Positions 23,025 through 35,320 of a DNA stretch of 64,000 nucleotides are shown in pieces; position 1 is the stretch's first letter; each line of letters begins with the position of its first letter. The DNA comes from Anastatus disparis. Lineage: Eukaryota > Arthropoda > Insecta > Hymenoptera > Eupelmidae. Where the stretch lies: NCBI GenBank assembly GCA_017163975.1, contig JAFFSR010000034.1:186001-250000 (forward strand), read 5' to 3'. Both the position numbers and the translations under genes were made by a program. Under the pieces are notes generated by a model, which saw nothing but the letters and a program-made list of their open reading frames with translations, searched no databases and had not been told where the DNA came from.

Positions 23025-23335
23025 GACTAAAAAGTATAAAATAAATAAATTAACTTTCTTGATATTACTTTTATATAGTTTCATTGCAATAATCAATAGA
23101 AAATTTTACAACAACAATTTAAAATGAAAAATGTGATTGCTGAAATTTTTTCTAAAATCTTTTTAAGAAATTATTAAAGATAGTATTGAAATTATTATTA
23201 GATTTACTGAAAATCAGTGCACACCCTTTTCTTTTATAATTTTTGCTGTAAAATTTTATCTTGATTGTGGCAATGAAACTGTATAAAAGTAATTTTAAGA
23301 AATTTAATTAATTTATTTAATACTTTTTAGCGCAT
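23025..23335. repeat. Imperfect inverted repeat, decayed foldback element
   Basis: About 23045-23100 pairs with about 23262-23320 (ATTACTTTTATATAGTTTCA versus TGAAACTGTATAAAAGTAAT). No target duplication recognised. Confidence 0.65.
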
Positions 23336-24319
23336 TTTTTTAATTATTGGTTTTTTTTTAACAACGTGTTTTCAACATGAAAAAAACATCATTTTATTTA
23401 ATTATATTATTTCACCAATTAGACAAACTCAAATATCTTCATATTATAATTTGCAAAATGTGTTATTTAACATCAATTATTGTTTTAAGTATTTATCTAA
23501 AGTTTATAGTATTCGAGAAAACAATTCATTACGGAATTCATTGAACAATTCATAGAAAAAAAAAATTTTTTAATTTACATTGTCTCATTTCATCACTTTT
23601 ATGATTTAGACCTAGATTTAGACCTAAAATTTTTTGTATATGTTTTGTGTATGAAAATATATGATTAATCTGTAACTGAAAGAATAATTTATAGACCACC
23701 AGTTATTTTATTACCGCAATTAATATAAATGCAAATCTTTGTACAATAACATAAAACTGGCTGACAATTTTTTGAAAAAATTAGGGAACGTAGATATCTG
23801 TATAACATAACCTTTTACTTTGGCATTCCGTACTTTTCTCAATAACGTCATTATAAATTTTCTATTTTGAAGTGAAACTTCTTTAGTGACGGTATACACC
23901 TCCCATAAGAGACGTATACAAAAATTATACGGGAGTGAATTGATTTCATGACGGTACATGCAACGGAACTAATGAAACGGAAGTGTATATATATGAGGGG
24001 GTCCGCGCCTCCTATATGTAAATCAAGGTACTAGATACGTATAAAGAAAAATTCGCGGGACTGACTTGATGTCAAATGCACAGATAGTGCATGAAATTAA
24101 TGATTATTTATTTTTCTAACAAAGTTGGGTTTTGTAAAATTGAATTTCCGTTAAAAAGATTATAATTAAATTCATACTTTACAAATTTTAGACCTCGTAA
24201 AAATTTAATTTTAGGAATATTATTCATAAAATAAATTCTCAAATCATTCTTACTAGATCAATAAACCTATAAATACATTGTATTTTATTATGTTATTCAT
24301 TGTTTTGTTGTTCATTTTA
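23336..24319. other. AT-rich flank with a fragment of the F1 foldback family
   Basis: No gene. At about 23760-23850 a decayed form of the F1 hairpin centre occurs (TTGAAAAAATTAGGGAACG facing GGCATTCCGTACTTTTCTCAA). The left end of the hAT element must lie in or before this stretch but I could not identify it. Confidence 0.5.
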
Positions 24320-27300
24320 AGGATTTAAAATAAACAGTGAAGAAAATTCAGTAGATAATACAGATGAATTGCTAGCTAGTTTAAGAGTTGGTATAGATGG
24401 TGAACCATTACATGATGATGGAAGTCAGGGCACAGCAAATAATGGTACCCATTAGGAGTTATCACGATTGAGTAATTCTACAGGAATTACAAATGTTTCA
24501 ACGGCGCCTTCTGTTTCATTAAGTGATGAGCAAAAAGAAATGTTAGATGTCTGCTGTAAAACTTGTTATTTGGATGGAAAATTTTTCCAAGCAGATTTGA
24601 CGAAATCAAATGGTGATAAAATCATAGCAAAATGCATGACTTGTAACCAAATTATTCATGGAAATTATAAGTTTCATTAAATTTTTATCGCCATTTAAAG
24701 GTTATTGTTTTTATATGTATATGTTATTAAATCAACTAATTTATTTATTGTTATTGTGACTTGCAAAATTTAAAAAGTAAAAATTGTACTTTTTTAAAAA
24801 TACCTTGATAAGGTCAATATTTAATGGTATGTATTGAAAAAAAATTTTTATGTTTTTTATGACAGTACATTCAAATATAAAGTTAATATTCAGATGAAAT
24901 ATCAAGCATCATGTTTCAATAAATATCTTGTTCAATGATGAATTTTCTCTTATGGATGTATAAAATTGAACATTATGTATATTAAAGTTATATACCTTAT
25001 CAGAAAAAAAGGTCAGCCATGTTGGTAGGTGACAATAATACTAAATTTTATCTGTTATAGTAAACACAGAATAAAATGTTGTGTTCACTTTTTTACAATG
25101 TCATCAAATTGCTTTTTTAACACCTAGTCCAAAAGTACCATATTTTCTCCTGTCGTCGAAAATAGAATATGGTATTTTTGGGCTCTTGTTGGAAAATTTG
25201 TATTTTCACCTCGAGAGTGAATGAAGAATGACTTTAATTTTATGTGAATTGTCATCCAAGCCAAACAGGAGCTCTTTATTTTTACTCGCTCTAGGTGAAA
25301 AATATACTATTTCATACAAAACCAAAAAATTTTAATAATATTAAATGTTTATTTTGTATTAATTTTATGAAACATAATTATATTTTTAGAGAAAACATGA
25401 AGATAAACTACAAAGCTATCAGCAATATAGAAAATTTAAAAAATTGGATGGTGATGATGAAGATGAAAATGATGTTGTTTATCGACGTGTGACATGTGCT
25501 TTTTCTCAAAATACTTTTGAAAAAAATGTTGTTGAGTTTTTATTGAGAAATCAATTTTCTCTTCGTCTAGTTGAAGATTCAGCTTTTCAAAAAACATTTA
25601 ATGGTTGTATATTTTATATGATATTCTTTTATTATATTAATGAGTAACATTTTATTTAAAATATTTAGATTTCAAAATTAAACATGGTGACGCTCCGTTA
25701 AAGCATTTGACTCGTTATACTGCTGGAAAAAAAGTTGATGATTTATATTATAAACAATTAGACTAGATTAAAATGGCTTTAGCTAATGCAAACCATGTCT
25801 GTACAACAGCAGATATTTGGACTGGGTCGAATAGAAGATTTTTAGGTGTAACTGCTCATTGGGTAAGATAACATGTTATTCACATAAAGTAGTTAAGAAA
25901 TTACAATAAAATCCAAAATTATTTCTATTTGCAGATTGATGATATATCTTTGGAAAGAAGATCAGCAGCTTTAGCTTGTAGACGAGTTGAAGGATCGCAT
26001 ATCTTTTCCAATATAGCAGAGCAAATATCTATTATCTATTCGATTTACGAGCTAACTACTGAAAAAATTGTATCTACAGTTAGGGATAATGGGAAAAATT
26101 TTGTTAAAGCCTTTAAAGAATTTGGAATAGAAAATCCAGAAAATCATTTTCCAGGTTATTTAAATTGTTATTTTAAATCAATTGTATTAAAAATTAAATA
26201 AATAGACATTTTAATTATTGAATGAATATAATTAATTCTTGAATTAAATTAATATTAAATAATAAAGTAAATTAATAACTGTCAATTATCGGTAGATTTT
26301 CTTTAGATTTTATAATTTCTCATGAAACAAAATTTAATCAAACAAATCTGAATTTATTGAAAAAGCTAATTTTGCTTAAAAGTTATAAATATAATAAAAA
26401 AAATAAAAAAATTGAACTTCAAATTTATATGAAAAATCTTTATAAAATCTTAATAAATTTTCAAATTATTATATAAAAATTATTGCAGATGAGAATTCAA
26501 ATGATTCTGAAGAGGAAATGGAAGAGTTTAAAGAAAATGATGGCGAAGAATCACTGTTTATGACCAGTAACGATAATGTAAATCCTGTAGAAAACGAAGC
26601 AATATTTTCAAATATAACACTATCTCGTCATTTTCGATAGGTCAGTCATACCTTGAGTTTGATTGCAACAAAAGATCTTGTAGACGCAATTGACAGAGTT
26701 CCAAATATTAAAAAGTGTCATAAATTTGTCATGGAAAAATGCCAACAATTATGGAAATGTTTAAGATCACCAAAAAAACGAGAAGGAATGAAAAAAATTT
26801 TTGAATACAGTTTACAGAGGCCCGTTATAACAAGGTGGAATTCTACGTATGACGCCTTTAAACAAATCATTTCGTTAAAAGAAAAATTGATGATGAAAGA
26901 ATTCATGACATGTTGGAATCTAATAAAATCTTAAAAAAAAGATTTGGAATTTATTGAAGATTATTTGAAATTGTGTCAACCCCTGGCTTCAGCGATTGAT
27001 ATTTTACAAGGAGAAAAAGATTGTCATTATGGTTGTTTTTTACCAACATTGTTGACTATCCGTTAAAAAATGGAATACTTAATCGGCAAATGAAAGTTTG
27101 TCTATGTGTGAGTCACTGTTGAAATATTTAAAGGAAGCTTGAGACAAAAGATTCCATGATTTTTTTGAAATCATTAACAATGGCGAATTAGCAGCTATAG
27201 CAGCACTCACGCACCCCAAATTTAGAGCAAAATGGATTTCGTGCTTTGATAAAAATACAAAAAGGCTGTAACATGGCAAAATTGCTATGTTACTTAAACC

Positions 27301-28585
27301 CCGCTTTTATAATACGATAGTATATGCGGCAGAAGGAAGACCTTAAATTCGCGCGCGGGTAAGAGAGAGACAACGCCGGTCAAGCTAAAGTCAACCCCAA
27401 GCCACTAACTATATCCGCGTGCACAGCACATCACGAAGCCGTTAATATACAGTAAAGCTTAACCAATGTGCCTAGTCTACGCATAGCCTGACTCTAGCAG
27501 TCAAGTAGACGGAAAAGGCGAAAGTATAAGGTGGTGCACATAGCGTGCCGCATAAAGAAGGAAAAGCATCCATCTTGAGATGCTCATTCCTTCTGCCGTT
27601 CGCCTACAGGTCGGTCGACGTGAAGTTTTTTTTTTGTATTAGCGCAGCTAAGTGTGTCGAACGAAACTCCTTTTAACAACTCTCGGATTGCGATCTTTGT
27701 GAGGATAAGAGAGTAGTTCTAGCGTGAGTGTGTGAAGGCATAAATGCTTTATTCTAGCCTCGATTTGTATTAAGCTTTACGAGTAAGATACAACGTGATT
27801 TTTCCTTATTCTGTGCGCGTGTGTGCTGGTGACCACGTGCACGGTATTAGTTAGTGCGCCCGTTTTCTTCCTAGCTTCCGTCAAGCTAAGGTGTTATGTA
27901 ATTTCCCAGCTAAATACCTCATATTAATTTATAACGCGCATCGTTGGCTCTCTTTCGCCGCGTTGCTGTAATATTAGCACAATTAAAATAACGTACGGAG
28001 TCGCGTCCGTTAACGCGACTGGCGCCCTTTTGAGTGTATAGCTAGTAGTTGTGAATTAATAAAATAAATTAAGTTCTGATATTTCAGCTGATTTCTTTTT
28101 TTTTATGTTAAGTGAATGTTTCTAGTATAAAAACCAGGTAAACCTCTAGCTATACATTTAGCTAATCTTGTACGGTCACCTGATCCCCATGGCCGTTACA
28201 AGGCTTGTTGAAGAATTGGTTAGGCCTAAAAAGCCGGAATCAGCTGTTCTAGATAATGAGGATACTGAAGACACGTTTTTTGATTTTGATGATGACAGCT
28301 CAAATGCATTACTAAACACGGCTTTTGCACCTCAAGAACAAGAAGAAAATGAACTAATGAAGTTTCTAAATGAAAAAACGATGTCTTTGGAGTCTTTAAA
28401 TAATTTGCCAGTTGTTAAAAGCTTATTTTTGAAATTTAATACCACATAAACCTTCTTCAGCTCCACTAGAAAGATTATTTTCTTATGCTACTTTAATGAA
28501 CATGCCAAAATTTAATAGATTGTCCGATATTGAATTCGAAAAACCAGTACTGTATAAAGCAAATGGACTCAAAAGTTATTCGTAA
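24320..28585 (+). pseudogene. Decayed hAT-family transposase, split by a solo LTR
   Basis: Parts in order: a BED-like zinc-finger piece (24468-24678, with CCKTC, AKCMTC and a final H), an exon at about 25390-25610, then about 25669-25863, 25935-26153 and 26489 onward, separated by GT-AG introns. Family hallmarks of hAT proteins are visible: TTADIWTGSNRRFLGVTAHW, a VRDNGKNFVKAF block (catalytic D region), RPVITRWNSTYDAF, and the C-terminal dimerisation block SAPLERLFSYATLMN. Damage: TAG at about 25762, TAG at about 26638, several stops near 26930-27110, a frameshift near 28446, and a 934 bp LTR at 27267-28200. The frame resumes across the LTR insertion point. It is a dead copy. Terminal inverted repeats and the 8 bp duplication were not found. 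Confidence 0.85.
27267..28200. mobile_element. Solo LTR, 934 bp, AGGC duplication
   Basis: Begins TGTAACATGG and ends GGCCGTTACA, in TG...CA form. The 4 bp AGGC repeats at 27263-27266 and 28201-28204. It interrupts the hAT reading frame exactly, with coding sequence continuing on both sides. It is GC-richer than the surroundings. AATAAA occurs near 28060. The first 28 bp (TGTAACATGGC...GCTATGTTAC) form a short hairpin. No internal retrotransposon sequence remains, as expected after LTR-LTR recombination. It is not related in sequence to the LTRs at 48233 and 52204. Confidence 0.85.
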
Positions 28586-28737
28586 GGGTATAAAGGTTTG
28601 AACTTAATAATACTTATTTTATTATTTTTATGAATAAGCAAAAAGTTTAATAATTTATAATTGAATATTTATAATTATACAGAAACATTTTTTATAAAAG
28701 CAATCTTTCAATATGAATAGGTAAAAATTTTTTAAAA

Positions 28738-29260
28738 TAATAATCGCGATATTCAAAATCATCGAAAGATTTACATTGGTTGAGTAATCGCCACTTCATA
28801 AATTCTTTTTAAATGTTTCATATTAGAAGATAATCGCGATATTATGAAATATATGTAAGCTTACATTGGCTGAGTAATCGCCACTTCATAAATTCTTTTT
28901 AAATGTTTCATATTAGAAAATTATCGGGATATTATGAAATATATGAAAGCTTACATTGGCTGAGTAATCGCCACTTAAAAAATTCTTTTTAAATGTTTCA
29001 TATTAGAAAATAATCGCGATATTATGAAATATATGAAAGCTTACATTGGCTGAGTAATCGCCACTTAAAAAATTCTTTTCAAATGTTTCATATTAGAAAA
29101 TAATCGCGATATTATTAAATATCTGAAAACTTACATTGTCTGAGTAACCGCCACTTGAAAAGTTATTATTCGAACTCTTGTGTTAAATATGCAACCATGA
29201 TATTAAAAATTAACCAAAAATGTACATTGGCTGAGTTATCGCCACATATAATATTGTAAA
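28738..29260. repeat. 90 bp tandem array, ~5.7 copies
   Basis: Units start at about 28740, 28830, 28920, 29010 and 29100, plus a partial one near 29200. The best conserved box is TTACATTGGCTGAGTAATCG followed by CCACTT; the middle TAATCGCGATATTATGAAAT is also stable. It begins about 150 bp after the hAT stop codon, so it could be subterminal repeat material of that element. That link is inference. Confidence 0.85.
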
Positions 29261-30700
29261 TTTTTACCAGCATGAAGTAAATAAATAATTTAAATAAACG
29301 ACATGAAAAAAATTGTTTTATTGCTTTATATAAGGTCACATCGTATAGAAAAAAATTTAGAAGTCATACATAAACAGCTATAGAGAACCTGTGTATTCAT
29401 ATGAGCCCACATAATTAATATACGATGTATCCATAGTCCATACACAATACGCATAAATGCGTCTAATTATGTAATTCTTATTCATAGTCAATATATTATC
29501 CCCATTTTAATTTATTTTTTTTTTATTCGAAAAACCAATTTTCTTATTAGCAGAGGACAGAAATATGATTCTTCCTTTTAAAATATATCTTCATTTTCTA
29601 TAATTTTGTAATAGTATTAGATATCTCTAATGATTTCAAAGATTTATGTCTATTAAGGAAATAATATTTATAATAAATGATGTTTAAAAATATTACTTTT
29701 TATTTTTGTAAAAAATTAAAGTTTCATGATTTCATGTAAATAGCAAGAATGTTTATCGTTCGATTAAATAAACGAAAATGTTTAAGATTTAATAAAAATT
29801 ATATGTAAATGCATAACTAATTCAGAATTTCTTTATCTTTGGAATTTGACTTATAAAGATTTTAAATGATTAAATTCAAATAAAATGAATTACTAATATG
29901 ATTTCTTAACTTTCGTGGTAAGTAAATAATTGCTAAGATTCATAAATTCTCAAATTTTTTAAATAATAGCGCTTATTACCTGTATATCGGAATGATGTTT
30001 GACGAAAAAATGTTAAAATTATTCACTAATTACAATAGTAATATGCTTTCTCGAAGTTGAATTTCGCTGGCATTATTCGAACGAAAAATTCATAAATTAG
30101 TAGGGATACTACCGCAAATTTATATGCGAGATGATTTGTATGAATGATCTTTATGTATGGGTATCGACTACGAGTAAGTCAACATATTTCATGGAACTTG
30201 CATGAATCTTAAACAATTGTTCTTTTAAAATCTTTTTATTTCCGAGTATTCTCCGACCTAATCAAACAACCTTAGAATCGAAATCTAAAAGAATCTCCAA
30301 GTTTTATTTGACGTAGTCCCTGCAAATGTCTGTAAACTTCATAATCGGTATGGAAAATTTTAAAATTCATTCATATAGACGATTTCCAGGTAGCCAGGAT
30401 CACCTGGATATCGTGAGATGTCATCTCGGGAAACGTACATGTTATTAATAAATACTGGCTAAATTTCAAAAGATATTCTTGTAGACAATGCTCATCTTAC
30501 TCGGAACATTCATGTTTGGCTAGATAACATTTGAAACAACTTCAAAGTAGTTATTAAACTATAAGTTGAATTTAAAAAGTTTTAACTGTAGATGATGTTT
30601 AAGTTGTCATTAACACCTAGGTATCCAAAGACGGCGATCGTGAGTACCACAGCATAATAAATAACTATTTTTTAAATATTGGCTACATCGATAAGGTAAA

Positions 30701-30702
<2 letters not shown>
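29261..30702. other. AT-rich intergenic DNA, nothing recognised
   Basis: No coding frame of substance and no clear repeat pair was found in this stretch. Confidence 0.5.
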
Positions 30703-30775
<73 letters not shown>

Positions 30776-31396
30776 TAAATATGTGTTTGTATGTGTGAGC
30801 GTGTGCGTGCGCGTATGAGTTGAAATTAAATGTTCCATATAAACTTGAATAAACCTGTGTGTGTACGTGCGATTTTACATGAAATGTCCCTTATGTATAT
30901 ATATATATGTTTATATCATGCTTATGAGTCGACATGAAAACTCCCACATACATAAACGCATGTGTGCATGCATGCAAATTGACATGAAACGTCTCATATT
31001 TATAAACCTAAGGGTACTTAGATAGGTGTGTACAAGTTGTCATGAAATTTCCCATATATATATAGAAAAACCTGTGCTTGCGAGTACGTGCAAGTTGACA
31101 TGAAATGTCCCATATATATACATATAAACAAAAAAATTACGGGTGAACGTGAGCAGGTTAATATGAAATGAACCATATATACATTTGCAAAAATCTGTCT
31201 GTAAGGTCATACATGAGTTGACATGAAGAGTCGCATGTATATAAAAGCGTGTATGCATGAATGCAAATTGACATGAAACATCCCATATATGTAAGCCTGA
31301 AGGAACTCGGATAGGTGTGTTAGAGTTGTCATGAAATGTTCCATATATATAGAAAAGCCTGTGATTATGAGTACATACGAGTTGACATGAAATGTC

Positions 31397-31461
<65 letters not shown>
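30703..31461. repeat. (TA)n blocks and complex minisatellite, reverse orientation
   Basis: TA tracts at about 30703-30770 and about 31399-31461 enclose units of the type TTGACATGAAATGTCCCATA, the reverse complement of the units at 15.4 kb. Stretches are shared almost verbatim with 34965-35260, so the array has duplicated in blocks. Confidence 0.9.
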
Positions 31462-31465
<4 letters not shown>

Positions 31466-32175
31466 CCTATATTATATAGTTATATGAACCAAAATTCAGT
31501 CGCTGCCCCCCACATCGCCCCCCACAGCCCCCACATGATTTTTATTAATTAAATAACGTAAATTTACGTTATTTTATGTTATCGATCATTACCCCCCACG
31601 CCCTCCCACATCCCCCCATAGACCCTCACTAACCCCCCTCTTGCCCCCCACAATCCCTTCACAACCCCCCACAATCCCCCCAACAACCTTTTAGAACCAT
31701 CAAATATTGCATAATATAGTTTTATATTTTTTTATTATATTTTAAGTATAATATTACATAAAAATATAAAAATTTTAATTTTTTTTTTGTTGAAAACTCC
31801 AAAGTAGTTGCATAAAATTACAATTTATTATATTGAAAATGAAAAACATGTGCCTCATCAGATATCTTATTACCATTTTTTACATAGTTTATCTGAAATT
31901 AATAAATATAAATTTAAATTAATTCTATTACAATTCCTCAACACTATAATTAATTCATTTGTTGAAAACATAATGATTTTTAATAATTTGTTCATATTAT
32001 AAATATTTTATTGTATTAAAATAAAAATAAGCATATACTGTTGAGGATTCAGATTTCCACACCACCTTACATAATAAACCTTTAATAGTATTGATTTATA
32101 CAACTTTCAAAATTAATTGATATTAATAATTATGTTTAAATTTATATAACTTTCAAGATTAATAACTATTTATAT

Positions 32176-32481
32176 TTGTTTTACAAAGGTGTAGATCAAA
32201 CGGATGATAATATTCATTTGAATTATTCAATAGAAATGTTAAATAACATAAGAGAAGGATTACCTCCACACGAACTGAAATTGAAAGTAAATACCATAAT
32301 TATGTTAATTCGAAATTTAAGTATAAAAAATGGATTATGTAATGAAACGCGATTAAAAATAACTAAATTATTCAAATATAACATAGAAGCACAAATAACT
32401 CTTTCACGTTGTAAAAATGTAAATAAAATATATATTCAAAATGAATCGAAAAACAGAGATATTGTACCTAACATAGTTTAG
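32176..32481 (+). pseudogene. Helitron helicase fragment, copy 1
   Basis: A 101-codon open stretch with no ATG at its start. It contains SIEMLNNIREGLPPHELKLK and, further on, a MLIRNLS..NGLCNETRL block. These match the conserved C-terminal part of the PIF1-type helicase of Helitron Rep/helicase proteins, where LPPHELKLK and an R-N-L...G-L-C-N-G-T-R-L motif are diagnostic. The Rep nuclease and the upstream helicase motifs are absent from this window, so it cannot drive transposition. After its stop, another frame encodes the EPITEYY fragment ending at 32597. Confidence 0.85.
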
Positions 32482-32485
32482 AAAG

Positions 32486-32597
32486 AAATATTAAAAAAAT
32501 AATACGCGAACCAATAACAGAATATTACTTTAATCAAAGTCATGAAATTTATTCTAAATATTTATTAAGATTAGCTAACATTATTAATAAAATATGA
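32486..32597 (+). pseudogene. EPITEYY fragment, copy 1 (C-terminal remnant of an unknown Helitron-borne protein)
   Basis: The frame through 32505-32597 contains REPITEYYFNQSHEIYSKYL and LLRLANIINK before TGA. The same block forms the C-terminus of the longer minus-strand frame in Helitron 2 (36205-36624: EPITEYYIKQNYQIYFRYL). A second copy lies at about 33703-33814. The protein family is not one I recognise. Confidence 0.6.
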
Positions 32598-33392
32598 AAA
32601 ATTAAAATAAATCGTAAATATTTTAATATATAATAATAAATTTAAAAAAAATTTTTAAACATTATCAATATTATTAAAAATAAAAAAAAAATAAAATATT
32701 TAAAAATTAACTAAAATATTTAAAAGTTATGAGTATTTAAAATTTATAAATCGAAATTTTAATAAATAAATAATTTAACTACTAACAACAATAAATAAAA
32801 AAAACATATTCATAACTTTTATACAGGTAAATGTAATATAAGTAAGTATAAAATAATTTAAAATTATTTTATTTATTTATTTGTTATATAAATAACTAAA
32901 TTTTAAATAAAATATGATATAATGATCATGTAATAATTTCATTTACAACATCATAATAAATTTATAAATTTTAGTATGAATTTTTGATATATCTCATAAA
33001 ATGTTTAAAATAAGAAAAAAGATATAAAAAAGGAATTATAACAAAATAATCCTATAAATTTTATAAAACTCAAAATCATTACGATATATCAAATAATATA
33101 CTAAATTATCAACGAAACTAAAAAAAAAATGATTTAAAAATTTAAAAATGATTTAAATGTTTAATATATAATTATATTTATAGCACAACTAAAATATTTA
33201 TAATTTGTTCATATTATAAATATTTTATTGTATTAAAATAAAAATAAGCATATAGTGTTGAGGATTCAGATTTCCACACCACCTTACATTATAAACCTTT
33301 AATAGTATTGATTTATACAACTTTCAAAATTAATTGATATTAATATTTATGTTTAAATTTATATAACTTTCAAGATTAATAACTATTTATAT

Positions 33393-33698
33393 TTGTTTTA
33401 CAAAGGTGTAGATCAAACGGATGATAATATTCATTTGAATTATTCAATAGAAATGTTAAATAACATAAGAGAAGGATTGCCTCCACACGAACTGAAATTA
33501 AAAGTAAATACCATAATTATGTAAATTCGAAATTTAAGTATAAAAAATGGATTATGTAATGAAACGCGATTAAAAATAACTAAATTATTCAAATATAACA
33601 TAGAAACACAAATAACTCTTTCACGTTGTGAAAATGTAAATAAAATATATATTCAAAATGAATCGAAAAACAGAGATATTGTACCTAACATAGTTTAG
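33393..33698 (+). pseudogene. Helitron helicase fragment, copy 2
   Basis: Duplicate of 32176-32481 from the tandem duplication, with an extra nonsense change: the codon after ATG in the middle of the fragment is TAA at 33522-33524 where copy 1 has TTA. Other differences are few, so the duplication is fairly young compared with the decay of the gene. Confidence 0.85.
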
Positions 33699-34442
33699 AA
33701 AGAAATATTAAAAAAATAATACGTGAACCAATAGCAGAATATTACTTTAATCAAAGTCATGAAATTTATTCTAAATATTTATTAAGATTAGCTAACATTA
33801 TTAATAAAATATGAAAAATTAAAATAAATCGTAAATATTTTAATATATAATAATAAATTTAAAAAAAATTTTTAAACATTATCAATATTATTAAAAATAA
33901 AAAAAAAAATAAAATATTTAAAAATTAACTAAAATATTTAAAAGTTATGATTATTTAAAATTTATAAATCGAAATTTTAATAAATAAATAATTTAACTAC
34001 TAACAACAATAAATAAAAAAAACATATTCATAACTTTTATACAGGTAAATGTAATATAAGTAAGTATAAAATAATTTAAAATTATTTTATTTATTTATTT
34101 GTTATATAAATAACTAAATTTTAAATAAAATATGATATAATGATCATGAAATAATTTCATTTACAATATCATAATAAATTTATAAATTTTAGTATGAATT
34201 TTTGATATATCTCATAAAATGTTTAAAATAAGAAAAAAGATATAAAAAAGGAATTATAACAAAATAATCCTATAAATCTTATAAAACTCAAAATCATTAC
34301 GATATATCAAATAATATACTAAATTATCAACAAAACTAAAAAAAAAATGATTTAAAAATTTAAAAATGATTTAAATGTTTAATATATGATTATATTTATA
34401 GCACAACTAGGGGTTGGCGAGCAGTGCGAGCAGGGGGTACCC

Positions 34443-34445
34443 CTA

Positions 34446-34446
<1 letters not shown>
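34443..34446 (+). other. Helitron 1 3' terminus (CTAG) with GGGGTACCCC palindrome
   Basis: The sequence GGCGAGCAGTGCGAGCAGGG leads into GGTACCCCTAG, immediately followed by (TA)n. It matches the inverted terminus at 35320. Confidence 0.85.
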
Positions 34447-34528
<82 letters not shown>

Positions 34529-34777
34529 CCTGTGTGTGTGTGTGCATGCGCATTGGCATGAAATGTCCCATACATAAACCTGTATGTGCGTGCGTTGAAA
34601 TTTACATTAAAAATCCAATGTATATTAACGTGTGTGTGCATGAATGAAAATTGACATGAAACGTCCCATATAAGAAAACCTGAGAGCTCGGATAGGTGTG
34701 TGATAATTGTCATGAAATGTTCCAGATATATAGATAAGCCTATGATTATGAGTACGTACGAGTTGACATGAAATGTC

Positions 34778-34824
<47 letters not shown>

Positions 34825-35254
34825 GCTGTGCGTGTGTGTGTGCGTGCGCATTGGCATGAAATGTCCCATATATATAAACCTGTATGTGTGTGCGTTGAAA
34901 TTTACATGAAAAATCGCGTGTATATTAACGTGTGTGTGCATGGATGAAAATTGATATGAAATGTCCCATATATATACATATAAACAAAAAAATTACGGGT
35001 GAACGTGAGCAGGTTAATATGAAATGAACCATATATACATGTGCAAAAACCTGTCTGTAAGGTCGTACATGAGTTGACATGAAGAGTCGCATGCATATAA
35101 AAGCGTGTATGCATGAATGCAAATTGACATGAAACATCCCATATATGTAAGCCTGAAGGAACTCGGATAGGTGTGTGAGAGTTGTCATGAAATGTTCCAT
35201 ATATATAGAAAAGCCTGTGATTATGAGTACATACGAGTTGACATGAAATGTCCC

Positions 35255-35319
<65 letters not shown>
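34447..35319. repeat. (TA)n and complex minisatellite between the two Helitrons
   Basis: TA tracts at about 34447-34526, 34783-34822 and 35262-35319 alternate with TTGACATGAAATGTCCCATA-type units. Apparent open frames of up to 181 codons on the minus strand are products of the repeat. Confidence 0.9.

Positions 35320-35320
<1 letters not shown>

Larger units (their letters stand above)
31984..34409 (+). repeat. 1.2 kb tandem duplication inside Helitron 1
   Basis: 31984-33191 and 33201-34409 are near-identical direct copies offset by about 1217 bp. Each holds a TTCCACACCACCTTACAT box (about 32056 and 33273), a helicase fragment and an EPITEYY fragment. Only the second copy runs into the Helitron 3' end, directly after GCACAACTA. 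Confidence 0.9.
31462..34446 (+). mobile_element. Helitron remnant 1, ~3.0 kb, inside (TA)n
   Basis: The 5' end TCTCCCTATATTATATAG follows an A of a TA tract. The 3' end is GAGCAGGGGGTACCCCTAG, i.e. a GGGGTACCCC palindrome directly before CTAG, followed by T of another TA tract. TC at the 5' end, CTRR at the 3' end and insertion between A and T without duplication are Helitron hallmarks. It has a C-rich segment (CCCCCCAC type, 31507-31685) near the 5' end, an internal 1.2 kb tandem duplication, and helicase remnants. A sister in opposite orientation lies at 35320-37233. Dead by its broken frames. Confidence 0.85.

Noticed and set aside
28738..29260. CRISPR-like repeat-spacer array
   Set aside because: The whole 90 bp unit is repeated, including the would-be spacers, and the context is eukaryotic.
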